Assembly (NCBI GenBank): GCA_963925805.1
Contig: CAWUSE010000002.1
Location: forward strand, 221,050 to 285,049
DNA: 64,000 nt
Direction: 5' to 3'
Source: UBA10347 sp905182135
Lineage (GTDB): Bacteria; Actinomycetota; Acidimicrobiia; Acidimicrobiales; UBA10347
Shown: piece after piece, positions 17,914-26,219 of the stretch
Layout: each line of letters starts with the position of its first letter
Numbering within the stretch: position 1 is the stretch's first letter
Position numbers and translations under genes: made by a program
Notes under the pieces: model-generated
Told to the model about the DNA's origin: nothing
The model's database searches: none
The model's input: only the letters and a program-made list of their open reading frames with translations

Positions 17914-17953
17914 CCATCTTCCCCGACTGCGTAACCGCCAGTAGTTTCATTGC

Positions 17954-18664
17954 GTGGGAGAAGCAGCCGCGATCGCAAGTTCGGAACGGCCAGCGACTCG
18001 GTCCTCTATCGCTGGCCAGTTACGAGCCCTGGGTGTCGAAGCCGACATGACGGTGATGGTGCACTCGTCATTGTCTCGTCTCGGTTTCGTCCTGGGCGGC
18101 GCCCAAACCATCGTTCAGACGCTTCTCGACGTCGTTGGCCCGGTGGGCACCCTGAGGATGTCTACCCACTCCGGGGCGCTCTGTGACCCTGCCATCACCC
18201 CCTCACGCGGCATGGGCGCTGTGGCTGAGTGCTTTCGATGTGTTCCCGGCGTGCAGCGCAGCAACCACCCAACCGTGTCTGCAGCCGCAATCGGCCCGAA
18301 GACTCCGGCGCTACTCAACAACCATGATCTCGAAGACCGGCTCGGTAACACCTCGCCGCAGGGCAAGCTCTATGACCTCGATGGGCACATTCTGCTACTC
18401 GGGGTCGACCATGGTAGTAACACATCGCTGCACGTCGCCGAGGCCCGATCGGGCCTTATGAGCGTCGTCGCTGACGCTGCGCCGATTCTGGTCGACGGAC
18501 TACGCCAATGGCTCGAACTTAATCATGTGGATGACGATGACTCGGACTTCGCTGCTATCGGCAACGAACGCCAAGGCCCGACTGGGGCCGGCGTTGGCCG
18601 CCTCATGCGTAACCGGGAAATTGTCGACTTCGGCGTCGAGTGGGTTCAATTAAACCGCACCTAG
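17954..18664 (+). CDS. AAC(3)-family acetyltransferase-like protein with internal deletion
   Basis: 236 residues. It shows family sequence: VMVHSSLSRLGFVLGG near the N-terminus, TPSRGMGAVAECFR, VQRSNHPTVSAAAIGP and LLLGVDHGSNTSLHVAE. Typical members are about 265-270 residues. Here HSGALCDPAITPSRG joins two regions usually separated by roughly 25 residues. The family normally has one DPA before and another after that segment, and here only one remains, consistent with a deletion between short repeats. Whether it still acetylates anything is doubtful. Start GTG 17954 is the only good option. Confidence 0.8.
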   Translation: MGEAAAIASSERPATRSSIAGQLRALGVEADMTVMVHSSLSRLGFVLGGAQTIVQTLLDVVGPVGTLRMSTHSGALCDPAITPSRGMGAVAECFRCVPGVQRSNHPTVSAAAIGPKTPALLNNHDLEDRLGNTSPQGKLYDLDGHILLLGVDHGSNTSLHVAEARSGLMSVVADAAPILVDGLRQWLELNHVDDDDSDFAAIGNERQGPTGAGVGRLMRNREIVDFGVEWVQLNRT

Positions 18665-18727
18665 GACGTTGGGGTCACCAAACCACCGAGAACGGTCATC
18701 CCTGGAGTCCGGGCTCAAGCTCGCGAT

Positions 18728-21700
18728 CTAGACCGCTGCGGCGTCTTCAGACAGAAAGGCTTCAGTCACATATTCAGACATGTCCGCGCCCGGGCGCTCG
18801 CTGACCACCCGCGAGCTCTGACCACCTTTCATGCTGACGCCGTACAAACAGTCAGCGGCCTCCATGGTTCGCTTCTGGTGGCTCACAATGATCAGTTGCG
18901 CTTCGCTGCGGAACTCGGCGACCAGATCCAGGAAGCGATGCAGGTTCACATCGTCGAGTGCAGCCTCGACTTCGTCCATCACATAGAACGGGGATGGACG
19001 GCTGCGAAATACGCCAAAGAGGAAAGCAAGCGCCGTCAGGGACCGCTCGCCGCCACTGAGAAGAGAGAGCTTGCGAACGTTCTTGCCACCGGGACGGGCC
19101 TCGACCTCGATACCCGTATTCAAGATGTCGTCAGGGGTGGTCAGTGTGAGTCTGCCGGTCCCACCAGGAAACAAGGTGCCGAACAGCAGCTCGAAGTTGG
19201 CCGCAACATCGGCAAACGCAGACGCGAAGACCTGCACGATCTCTTGATCGATCGCTCGAATCACCTTGCCAAGCTCACTTCGGGAAGCCTTGACGTCATC
19301 GAGTTGGGCTTGCAAGAACTCGTGTCGTTCGCTGAGCGTCACAAACTCTTCGAGCGCCAGCGGATTGATTGGCCCCATGATCCGCAGCTCACGCTCAAGC
19401 TCGCTAGTGCGGGCGGCCGCAGTCATGCCTTCGGGTAGTGGCGGCGCATCGGTGCGGATGGCGTCGCCGATCTCAACGTCGAAGTCGCGACGAAGCATCT
19501 CGATAGCGCCCTCGAGCCGGACGCTAACTTCGGCTTCCTCGATCTGGCGCGAAGACTGCCGTTCACGAAGCTCACGTAATGCGGTGTCTGTACCCGACCG
19601 ATTCCGGCGCGCTGCCTCGAGTCCGACCGCGATCTTGCGAACCTCATCGGTTTGGCGCTGGCGCTGGGTGCGGAGTGAATCAATCCAAGTGTCGAGCTCG
19701 GCTTCGCGACCTGACAGGTTCACTCGCAGGTCGTTGGCGATCGCCAAACGTGCCTCGGGAGCCTCGTGTGAATGGGCACTATGTCGACCCAGCCGTTGCT
19801 CGACGTCGGACAACCGTTCGTTCAAGAACTTCCGGCGGTCACTGATCGCTTTGGTACGAACCAAGATGTCGTTTCGCATACCGCCAACGAGCTTGTTCTG
19901 CTCGTCGAGCATGCCCCGGTCGGTTTGCATCAGCTTGAGTTGTTCGTTCTGAACTTCTTCGGCGGCTTCGAGCTTGGCGATGTGTGTCGTGAGCGCCACG
20001 GTGCGCTCATCGTCGGCGACCAGCCGTTCGTCGATATCGCTGATCCGAGTGGTGACCGAATCGAACTCGTTCTCGGACTTGCTGTTGTTGCGCTGCAGTG
20101 CAGTGAGCTGTTCGCCCGCCCGCATCAGTTCATCATCACACGCATTCAACTCACCTTGTATTGCCTTCTCTGCAGCAACGACATCCTTGCGCTCGGCGCT
20201 GACCCCATCGAGGACCGCCGTATCGGCGACCATTGCCACTTCGGATTTTTCGGCCTCGATGGTTGCCTCGTCGAGAGCTGCACCGGTGGCAGCGAGCCGC
20301 TCTGCGCCCACTCGCCAGCCGTCGGGTGAGAACGAGGCACCGTCCGTCGTGACAACATGGACGTCACGATTACTGAGCGCCAACGAAACGGCTTGTTCCC
20401 AGTCGCTCACGACATCGATGTGCGCAATCGTTGCGTCGAGCAGGGTATCGATATCGCTGCTACGCCCGCGGACATGGTTGCGCAGCGAACGGCTCGACTT
20501 TGGCGCACCAACGCGCCCCGTGAGTGGCAGCAAGACGCCACCTGTGTCAGCTTCGGTTAGTGCCCTTGCGGCTATGCCAGCAACCTCAGCATCACGCACA
20601 ACCACCGCGTGGGCAGCGTCGCCGATGGCAGCAGCCAGGGCGGCTTCGTAGCCCTCATCGATCTCGACTAGGCCAAGGAGCGGCCCGAGTACGCCGTCGA
20701 TGTCATCGAGTAGCTCAGCACCAGAACGAGCGCGGATTTCGTCGAGAGCCAGGGTCAGCGCATCGACACGCGCTTTCCACGTAGCTCGGGCTTCGCGGCT
20801 GGCTTCGAGGGTTGACGCAGCCTGTTCATGACGTTCGGCGACCGCGGCCTTGTTGGTTTCGGCTTCTTCGAGCCGAGTGACCAGGTCGGCTTCTCGCGCT
20901 TCGACCTGCGACAGCTTCTTGCGGATCTCGTCGGCAGCCGGGCCGATAGCGCCCATGGATGTCTGGAGCTCTTCGCTATTGGCCGAGAGCCGGCTGCGCT
21001 CGGCTTCGAGCACCTGACGGTTGCGGATATGAGCCTGAAGCTCACCGCGGACTCTGGCAGTCTCATCGGCGACGTTATCGATACCGTCGCCCCAGCTTTG
21101 ATCAAAGTCTTGGCGCTTGGTATCGAGTTCTGCTTCGGCTTGGTCTACGCGAGTCACCTCTGCGAGCAATAGCGCCTCGCGCGCATCGACGTCGGCAAGG
21201 TCGCGCTGGATCTGCTCGCGGTCTGCTTCGAGCGCTGAGATGACAGCTCCGTCGACAGTGGCCTGACGATCGCTATCGATGCTGCGAATACGTTCGACCA
21301 GCACGGCATCAACACCCCGCAGTCGCTCACGCAACGACTCGCAACGAGATAGGACATCGCCAATGTCGTCGGCGCCAGCCTCGACTAACTGGGCTTCACC
21401 CGTCGCAACCTGCTCGTCGAGCTTGGCCAAGTTGGCCGATAGTTCTTGCTGGCGGGTACCGAACTTCTTTTGCTCTTCGGTCGAAATTTCTAGACGCGAC
21501 CGCAAGTCAGCGATCTCGCGTCCGACTAGGTGCACACGCAGCGTCATCAGCTCACCAATCAGGTCGCCATGGCGGCGCGCTGCGTCAGCCTGGCGTTCGA
21601 GCGGCTTGAGTTGACGGCGAACCTCTCGGAGTAAATCCTGCAAGCGGGTGAGGTTCACTTCGGTCGACTCGAGGCGACGTTCGCTCTTCTCTTTGCGGCG

Positions 21701-22213
21701 TCTGTACTTGAGGACGCCTGCGGCTTCTTCGATGATCGAACGCCGATCTTCGGGGCGGGCGTTAAGCACTGCGTCGATCTGTCCCTGCGAGACGATGACG
21801 TGCTGTTGGCGACCAACGCCGCTGTCGCTGAGCAGGTCTTGGATGTCGAGCAGGCGACAGGGCACGCCATTAATCTCGTATTCACTATCGCCGGTGCGAA
21901 ATAGACGACGGGTAATCGTTACTTCTTCGAACTCGATCGGCATGAGCCTGGCGCTGTTGTCGAGAGTGATCGAGACCTCGGCCCGACCAAGCGCCTTCAT
22001 CTTGGCCGTACCGGCGAAGATCACGTCGTCCATCTTTTGCGAACGCACGGCACTAGGGCGTTGAGCACCAAGCACCCACGCTAACGCGTCGACAATATTG
22101 GATTTGCCGCTGCCATTCGGTCCAACAACCACGGTGACGCCGGGTTCGAAATCAAGGCGCGTCGCTGACGCAAACGACTTAAAACCTTTAATAGAAAGCG
22201 TCTTCAGAAACAC
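18728..22213 (-). CDS. smc: Chromosome segregation ATPase SMC
   Basis: 1161 residues, full length. The N-terminal head has GPNGSGKSNIVDALAWVLGAQ (Walker A) and the Q-loop region VSQGQIDAVLN; two long coiled coils flank a hinge around residues 500-640 (GVLGPLLGLVEIDEGYEAALAAAIG region); the C-terminal head has the ABC signature LSGGERSLTALAFLF and Walker B FYVMDEVEAALDD. It organises and helps segregate the chromosome with ScpA/B, which are not in the window. Downstream of acpP-rnc-mutM-like in the classical actinobacterial order. Confidence 0.98.
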   Translation of the reverse strand: MFLKTLSIKGFKSFASATRLDFEPGVTVVVGPNGSGKSNIVDALAWVLGAQRPSAVRSQKMDDVIFAGTAKMKALGRAEVSITLDNSARLMPIEFEEVTITRRLFRTGDSEYEINGVPCRLLDIQDLLSDSGVGRQQHVIVSQGQIDAVLNARPEDRRSIIEEAAGVLKYRRRKEKSERRLESTEVNLTRLQDLLREVRRQLKPLERQADAARRHGDLIGELMTLRVHLVGREIADLRSRLEISTEEQKKFGTRQQELSANLAKLDEQVATGEAQLVEAGADDIGDVLSRCESLRERLRGVDAVLVERIRSIDSDRQATVDGAVISALEADREQIQRDLADVDAREALLLAEVTRVDQAEAELDTKRQDFDQSWGDGIDNVADETARVRGELQAHIRNRQVLEAERSRLSANSEELQTSMGAIGPAADEIRKKLSQVEAREADLVTRLEEAETNKAAVAERHEQAASTLEASREARATWKARVDALTLALDEIRARSGAELLDDIDGVLGPLLGLVEIDEGYEAALAAAIGDAAHAVVVRDAEVAGIAARALTEADTGGVLLPLTGRVGAPKSSRSLRNHVRGRSSDIDTLLDATIAHIDVVSDWEQAVSLALSNRDVHVVTTDGASFSPDGWRVGAERLAATGAALDEATIEAEKSEVAMVADTAVLDGVSAERKDVVAAEKAIQGELNACDDELMRAGEQLTALQRNNSKSENEFDSVTTRISDIDERLVADDERTVALTTHIAKLEAAEEVQNEQLKLMQTDRGMLDEQNKLVGGMRNDILVRTKAISDRRKFLNERLSDVEQRLGRHSAHSHEAPEARLAIANDLRVNLSGREAELDTWIDSLRTQRQRQTDEVRKIAVGLEAARRNRSGTDTALRELRERQSSRQIEEAEVSVRLEGAIEMLRRDFDVEIGDAIRTDAPPLPEGMTAAARTSELERELRIMGPINPLALEEFVTLSERHEFLQAQLDDVKASRSELGKVIRAIDQEIVQVFASAFADVAANFELLFGTLFPGGTGRLTLTTPDDILNTGIEVEARPGGKNVRKLSLLSGGERSLTALAFLFGVFRSRPSPFYVMDEVEAALDDVNLHRFLDLVAEFRSEAQLIIVSHQKRTMEAADCLYGVSMKGGQSSRVVSERPGADMSEYVTEAFLSEDAAAV

Positions 22214-22265
22214 AACAGAGTGACCTTAACGAGCTTGCGAACCATGGCCGCGGCAAGGCAGAGAC

Positions 22266-22358
22266 TTATTCACAAATCCAAGGAACAGGAACTAGCAACA
22301 ATGCCCCCACTAACAACAAGGGCAGGCCAAGGGGTGCAAGGCGAAGGCAGCGAAACAC
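22266..22358 (-). CDS. Possible 30-residue hydrophobic peptide
   Basis: A GTG at 22358 opens a frame reading a short basic start (FRCLRL) then LGLPLLLVGALLLVPVPW and a stop at 22266. It sits between the mutM-like gene and smc on the same strand and looks like a single membrane helix. Upstream bases are G-rich but not a clear Shine-Dalgarno. It may be a chance ORF. Confidence 0.25.
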   Translation of the reverse strand: MFRCLRLAPLGLPLLLVGALLLVPVPWICE

Positions 22359-22377
22359 CCCGCCGAGGATCGCCGAA

Positions 22378-23217
22378 TCAGACCTGGGACTGATCGCAGT
22401 AGTACGTCCAGCGTCCAGCGAACTTGCTGCGAACCAAAGGTTGACGTGATCGGGGGCTAAGTTCGCCGTGCTTACCGAATACCTGCAGGTGATCCTGGAA
22501 GTTGCCAGCGTTGCCCGCAGGGTCAACGAATGGGGCAGCATCGATAGTTGTACCGCGGTACTTCACCGCATCGTTTAAGACGCTAACAACGGAACGGAAG
22601 AACCGGCGAACCTCTTGAGTGTTCAACGATGAGCCAGTGCGGTCATACCGCAGGCTGGCCTCGAACAGGATTTCGTCGCTATAGATATCGCCGAGTCCGA
22701 CGATCACGGTGTCGTCGCACAGAATGGTCTTAAGCCTGCCATCGAGGCGCAATATTTTGCGACCGAAGTCGGTCCATGCCATTGGCCTGGCCAGTGGATC
22801 CATGCCCATCTCATCAATCTCGGGCACCGTGTCAACGAGAGGTTGGTCTGCAGGCACGAGGAAGACTTCGAGCGTGTTCTTGGGGTCGATGAGACGTAGC
22901 TGACCGGTTTGGGTAAACCCGATCGTAAGCACGGTGTCGTCTTCGACCTTGTCCTTATTTGCGTTGCGGCGCACCGATGTGGTCGGCGACAGTGCGAGTA
23001 CCAAGCGGTCCTCGGAGTCTAACGAAAACACCAAATGCGTGCCTAGGCGCTCGAGCGCGGTGATCTTCACACCGATCAGCGAATCGGTAAACGTGGTTCG
23101 ATTGCCAGATCGCTTGACGACCTTGGCGACCGACACGTCGACACTCTTGATCCTCTTGCCCACGAGATCGCGGTCAAGGTCTCGTCGAACGATTTCGGAT
23201 TCAGGTAGGAAGATCAC
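22378..23217 (-). CDS. Fpg/Nei (MutM)-like protein lacking catalytic and zinc-finger residues
   Basis: 279 residues, aligning over the whole length of formamidopyrimidine-DNA glycosylase. Family members start Met-Pro-Glu-Leu-Pro-Glu-x-Glu with Pro2 as the Schiff-base nucleophile and Glu3 as acid. Here the GTG start reads M-I-F-L-P-E-S-E, so both are gone while LPE-E is kept. The beta-hairpin Lys is replaced (RLGTHLVF), the helix-two-turn-helix reads GLGDIYSDE with Asp177 for the usual Asn, and the C-terminal zinc finger keeps only Cys274 of four cysteines (Ser254, Ser257, Ser277). It sits in the normal mutM position after rnc. Inference: a DNA-binding but glycosylase-inactive derivative. Confidence 0.85.
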   Translation of the reverse strand: MIFLPESEIVRRDLDRDLVGKRIKSVDVSVAKVVKRSGNRTTFTDSLIGVKITALERLGTHLVFSLDSEDRLVLALSPTTSVRRNANKDKVEDDTVLTIGFTQTGQLRLIDPKNTLEVFLVPADQPLVDTVPEIDEMGMDPLARPMAWTDFGRKILRLDGRLKTILCDDTVIVGLGDIYSDEILFEASLRYDRTGSSLNTQEVRRFFRSVVSVLNDAVKYRGTTIDAAPFVDPAGNAGNFQDHLQVFGKHGELSPRSRQPLVRSKFAGRWTYYCDQSQV

Positions 23218-23257
23218 GATTGGGGCCTTTGTGATGGTCGGTTGGTTCGTGTGGCTA

Positions 23258-23995
23258 TCACAGCGCGCACGTCACGTTTTCATTGGCAGCCTTGGCCAGC
23301 GCAGCTTTCTTGAGAGCGTCGACGGCTTGGCCAGCGGCGGCCTGTTCGGCTTCCTTCTTTGTGGTACCGGTTCCGGTACCTAAGACATCTTCACCAACGC
23401 TCACCTGAGCGTCAAATACTCGAGCATGGTCAGGGCCGGTGGCAGCGACGTCGTAAAAAGGTGCAATCTCGAATGTCGCTACTGCGAGTTCTTGAAGCGG
23501 AGTCTTGTGGTCGAACCCACCGGGACCGTGACGAACAGCGGCGGCTACATGGTCGTCCCAGAGGCGAAGGACGAGGGCCTGGGCGGCATCTATGCCGCCA
23601 TCGAGGTAGACGGCGCCAATAATGGCTTCGAGCCCATCGGCCAGAATCGACTGTTTGTCGGAACCGCCTGTAGCACGTTCACCTTTACCGAGCCGAAGTG
23701 CGTCGCCTAGACGTATTTCACGAGCGATTTCGGCGAGCGTGACAGAATTAACGACGCCAGCGCGAAGCTTGGAGAGTTGGCCCTCGGGAAGCTCCGGGTA
23801 ATGCACAAAAATTTTCTCGGCGATAGCCAAGCCAAGAACGGCGTCGCCGAGAAACTCGAGGCGCTCGTTTGACTCAACATGCCCGTTCTCGGCGCACCAA
23901 GAACGGTGCGATACCGCCAACTTCAACAGCTCGGGGTCAACGAATTCATAGCCGATCGCTGCCGGCAGAACGCTGAGGCCGCTGTCAGAAGTCAG
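23258..23995 (-). CDS. rnc: Ribonuclease III, probably starting at CTG
   Basis: The catalytic domain has the RNase III signature ERLEFLGDAVLGL and metal-binding GLEAIIGAVYLDGG. The C-terminal dsRNA-binding domain starts at HKTPLQELA and ends GTKKEAEQAAAGQAV. The first ATG/GTG/TTG codon in frame (TTG 23926) would cut off helix 1 (GYEFVDPELLKLAVSHRS). The frame runs on upstream to CTG 23995, which overlaps the acpP stop (CTGA) and has AGGG seven bases before it, giving 245 residues, the usual length. It processes rRNA and mRNA duplexes. Confidence 0.9.
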   Translation of the reverse strand: MTSDSGLSVLPAAIGYEFVDPELLKLAVSHRSWCAENGHVESNERLEFLGDAVLGLAIAEKIFVHYPELPEGQLSKLRAGVVNSVTLAEIAREIRLGDALRLGKGERATGGSDKQSILADGLEAIIGAVYLDGGIDAAQALVLRLWDDHVAAAVRHGPGGFDHKTPLQELAVATFEIAPFYDVAATGPDHARVFDAQVSVGEDVLGTGTGTTKKEAEQAAAGQAVDALKKAALAKAANENVTCAL

Positions 23996-24285
23996 CTGTT
24001 TGCCCTGCGGTCGATGTAGTCGATGGCGTCACGGACGGTGCGAAGATCTTCAAGGTCTTCGTCATCAATACGGAAGCCAACGGTTCGCTCGCTGAGTTCT
24101 TCTTCGATTGCCTCAACGAGTTCGATCAAGGCCAATGAGTCAGCTTCGAGGTCGTCGCTGAAGCTGTCGCCTTCGTTAATCGCAGACGGCTCAATTTCAA
24201 GGATTTCAGCAAGACGCTCTCGCACCAGGGTCACAATTTCTGAACGATCCATGGGACTCGAATTCATTAGGGTCTCGGCGGGCAT
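23992..24285 (-). CDS. acpP: Acyl carrier protein
   Basis: 97 residues from ATG 24285, with an excellent AGGAGG-type site upstream; internal Mets at residues 7 and 12 are less well placed. The phosphopantetheine Ser is in the DSL motif of DDLEADSLALIELVEAIEEEL. It carries growing acyl chains in fatty acid synthesis. It heads the acpP-rnc-mutM-like-smc run, the order seen in many bacteria. Confidence 0.95.
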   Translation of the reverse strand: MPAETLMNSSPMDRSEIVTLVRERLAEILEIEPSAINEGDSFSDDLEADSLALIELVEAIEEELSERTVGFRIDDEDLEDLRTVRDAIDYIDRRANS

Positions 24286-24465
24286 GGCACCCCTCCTCTA
24301 GCTACTCCGATGGGCACCGGAGCCGCCAGAGTATAGCCAAGATTGCCCGAAAAAGTGCATGTTCTGCTGGGCCTGACCGCAAGCGGTAGGTTACACCCAA
24401 CGGGCGCCCAGACTTACCCAGATAGCTCCCCGATTGCACAAAACGCTCGCGAAAGGCACCATACG

Positions 24466-24828
24466 GTGGCAAAAGTAACCATTTATCACAACCCTCATTG
24501 AGGTTCCTCAAAGAATGCCTTGGCGGTCGCCGAGGACCTAGGAATCGACCATGAGGTCGTCTTGTACATGAAAGAACCACCTGACGAAGCCATGCTGAAG
24601 AAGATCGTGGCTGGTCTGGAAGATCCAGTCGAGGACCTGGTTCGCAAAGATTCAAAATTCAAAAAGCTTGAACTTAACCCCGACGACTATGTCGACAACC
24701 CCGATGCTGTCGTTGCATTGCTGGTCCGACACAAGGCGCTATTACAACGCCCGGTTGTCGTGCACGGTAAGAAAGCCATGATCGGTCGCCCCAAGGACCG
24801 TATCGGCCCGTTCATCCAAGGAAAATAG
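24466..24828 (+). CDS. Probable selenocysteine-containing ArsC/Spx-family reductase (TGA at 24499-24501 read as Sec)
   Basis: From GTG 24466 the frame reads MAKVTIYHNPH, then TGA, then GSSKNALAVAEDLGIDHEVVLY and on to a stop at 24826-24828: 120 residues, the usual ArsC-family length. In this thioredoxin-fold family the N-terminal motif is (Y/H)NPxC(S/G)xS(R/K), and the TGA sits exactly at the catalytic cysteine (residue 12). No other stop or frameshift occurs and the rest, including LQRPVVVHGKKAMIGRP, is conserved. A hairpin with a GGTC loop begins 17 bases after the TGA. Sec decoding is inferred; the alternative is a nonsense mutation at one codon. No arsenic-resistance neighbours are seen, so the substrate is open. 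Confidence 0.75.
24518..24535 (+). promoter_or_regulatory. Candidate bacterial SECIS hairpin
   Basis: CCTTGGC (24518-24524) pairs with GCCGAGG (24529-24535) through seven pairs including one G-U, closing the tetraloop GGTC. The loop starts 23 bases after the TGA, inside the spacing known for bacterial SECIS elements read by SelB, whose apical loop typically carries Gs followed by U. An outer helix may form from GGTTCCT just after the TGA with a later AGGAATC. Confidence 0.65.
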
Positions 24829-24933
24829 CTAGAACACAGATCGCTGGACCCTGCGTGGTGGCCAGATTCGCTGTCGGGTGGAAATAGCGAAGACTGCTAT
24901 CCTGTCGCACATGCCCAGGAGACACACCACAAC

Positions 24934-25641
24934 ATGACAAGCCTGCAAACACGAACCCCTGCCGTAAACCTGCCTGAACAAGACCGAGCGGCATTCGTCA
25001 TCCGCGTGTATCAACACGTTCTGGCTGCTGTCGTAGCATTCGTCGCTATTGAAGCGTTGTTCTTCATGACCGGCGTTGCCGAAAGCATCTATGACATGAC
25101 CTGGGGAAGCGGTGGCGGCGGCCGTTGGCTCCTCATGCTCGGCGTCTTCATGGTCGGCCAATGGTTTGTGAACCAAGCCGTTTCAGATCTCGACAACCCA
25201 GCCCGGCAATACGCCGGTCTTTTTGGTAGCGCTGCGATCTATGCGGTGATCTTTGCTCCGTTTCTCTGGTACGTCTACAACGTAAAGAACAGCAGCAGCA
25301 CGGTTGCCTCAGCCGCAATCGTCACTGCAATTGGCTTCGCTCTATTGAGCTTCGTAGCCTTCACCACTCGCAAAGACCTCTCGTTCATGCGGCCACTCGT
25401 CATGTGGGGCTTTGGTGGTGCGATGCTCATGATCGTTGCTTCGGTCCTGTTTGGTTGGAACCTAGGCACCTGGTTCTCGGTTGCGATGGTCGGCCTATCG
25501 GGCGCCGCAATCCTCTACCAAACACAGAACATCATCCGTAACTTCCCTGCAAACGCCCACGTGGCGGCAGCAGTCCAACTCTTCGGTTCGGTCATGACCA
25601 TGTTTTGGTACATCTTGCGGATCTTCGCCTCACGCGACTAA
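24934..25641 (+). CDS. Bax inhibitor-1/YccA-like membrane protein
   Basis: 235 residues with six to seven hydrophobic helices. The overall pattern (FVIRVYQHVLAAVVAFVAIEALFF at the start, then short loops, with IIRNFPANAHVAAAVQLFGSV near the end) matches the BI-1/TMBIM family. These proteins have been linked to pH-sensitive Ca2+ leak and membrane protein quality control; in bacteria the role is not settled. A GGAG lies about 11 bases before the ATG. It is followed by a strong terminator hairpin. Confidence 0.8.
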   Translation: MTSLQTRTPAVNLPEQDRAAFVIRVYQHVLAAVVAFVAIEALFFMTGVAESIYDMTWGSGGGGRWLLMLGVFMVGQWFVNQAVSDLDNPARQYAGLFGSAAIYAVIFAPFLWYVYNVKNSSSTVASAAIVTAIGFALLSFVAFTTRKDLSFMRPLVMWGFGGAMLMIVASVLFGWNLGTWFSVAMVGLSGAAILYQTQNIIRNFPANAHVAAAVQLFGSVMTMFWYILRIFASRD

Positions 25642-25670
25642 CACAAACAAACAACAAGTCCTTTTGACTC

Positions 25671-25696
25671 GATCCCGGCACTTCCATGCCGGGATC
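25671..25696 (+). terminator. Rho-independent-type terminator hairpin
   Basis: A perfect 10-bp stem, GATCCCGGCA with TGCCGGGATC, closes a 6-base loop and is followed by GTTCGTTT. It lies 30 bases after the Bax-inhibitor-like gene. Confidence 0.7.
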
Positions 25697-25713
25697 GTTC
25701 GTTTGGCATCAAA

Positions 25714-26043
25714 GTGCCCCGACTCAGAGACCTGGTCGCCATCGACCAGGTTCGGTGGCAGCATTCATGGTGTGGTCCCGATGCTCTCGATTTAGGCCCC
25801 GAACGGTTCGTCTTCGACGAAGCCATTTGTGAAGTCATCCTGTGTTTCGCTCCTGAACCGAGGTTCTGGAACTTTTGGGACAGAACCGTTACCGAGCGAA
25901 CCGTTGACTGCGGACGAAACTCCACCGATGACATTGCCGATCTACTCATTACCTCAGGCCAAGGCGACCTTCAAGCCGAAGAAGAATCGCTCACCACACG
26001 CTGCTGCAAAGACGGGATCTGGCCGGGTCAAACAATTCTGTAG
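25714..26043 (+). CDS. Hypothetical protein (109 aa)
   Basis: A GTG-started frame with GC-rich third positions typical of the surrounding genes. The protein is acidic and rich in Trp and Cys (WQHSWCGPDALDLGPERFVFDE, PRFWNFWDRT, TRCCKDG near the end). I do not recognise a family. It begins 17 bases after the terminator hairpin, so it would need its own promoter. Composition supports it better than the antisense alternative. Confidence 0.45.
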   Translation: MPRLRDLVAIDQVRWQHSWCGPDALDLGPERFVFDEAICEVILCFAPEPRFWNFWDRTVTERTVDCGRNSTDDIADLLITSGQGDLQAEEESLTTRCCKDGIWPGQTIL

Positions 26044-26219
26044 GCGCCGCTGCATGACGACCCTCCACAGTAAGCATCGCTCGACCGAGGGCCAAAACCA
26101 TGAAAGCCAGATGCAGCCGATGCCCGGCCTTCAGCTCCAGGGTCGCCCGTTTTCGGGCCGTACGTCTCGAAATATACGGTCTAGCGCTGAGAGATCTGGC
26201 CGATCTCGCTGGCAACCGA

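Noticed and set aside
17954..18664. Clinical-type aminoglycoside resistance gene
   Set aside because: AAC(3)-like homologues are common chromosomal proteins, and this one is shortened in a conserved region; no mobile element is near.
19266..20651. Ser/Arg-rich plus-strand ORFs opposite smc
   Set aside because: Composition is that of antisense high-GC shadow frames; SMC is clear on the minus strand.
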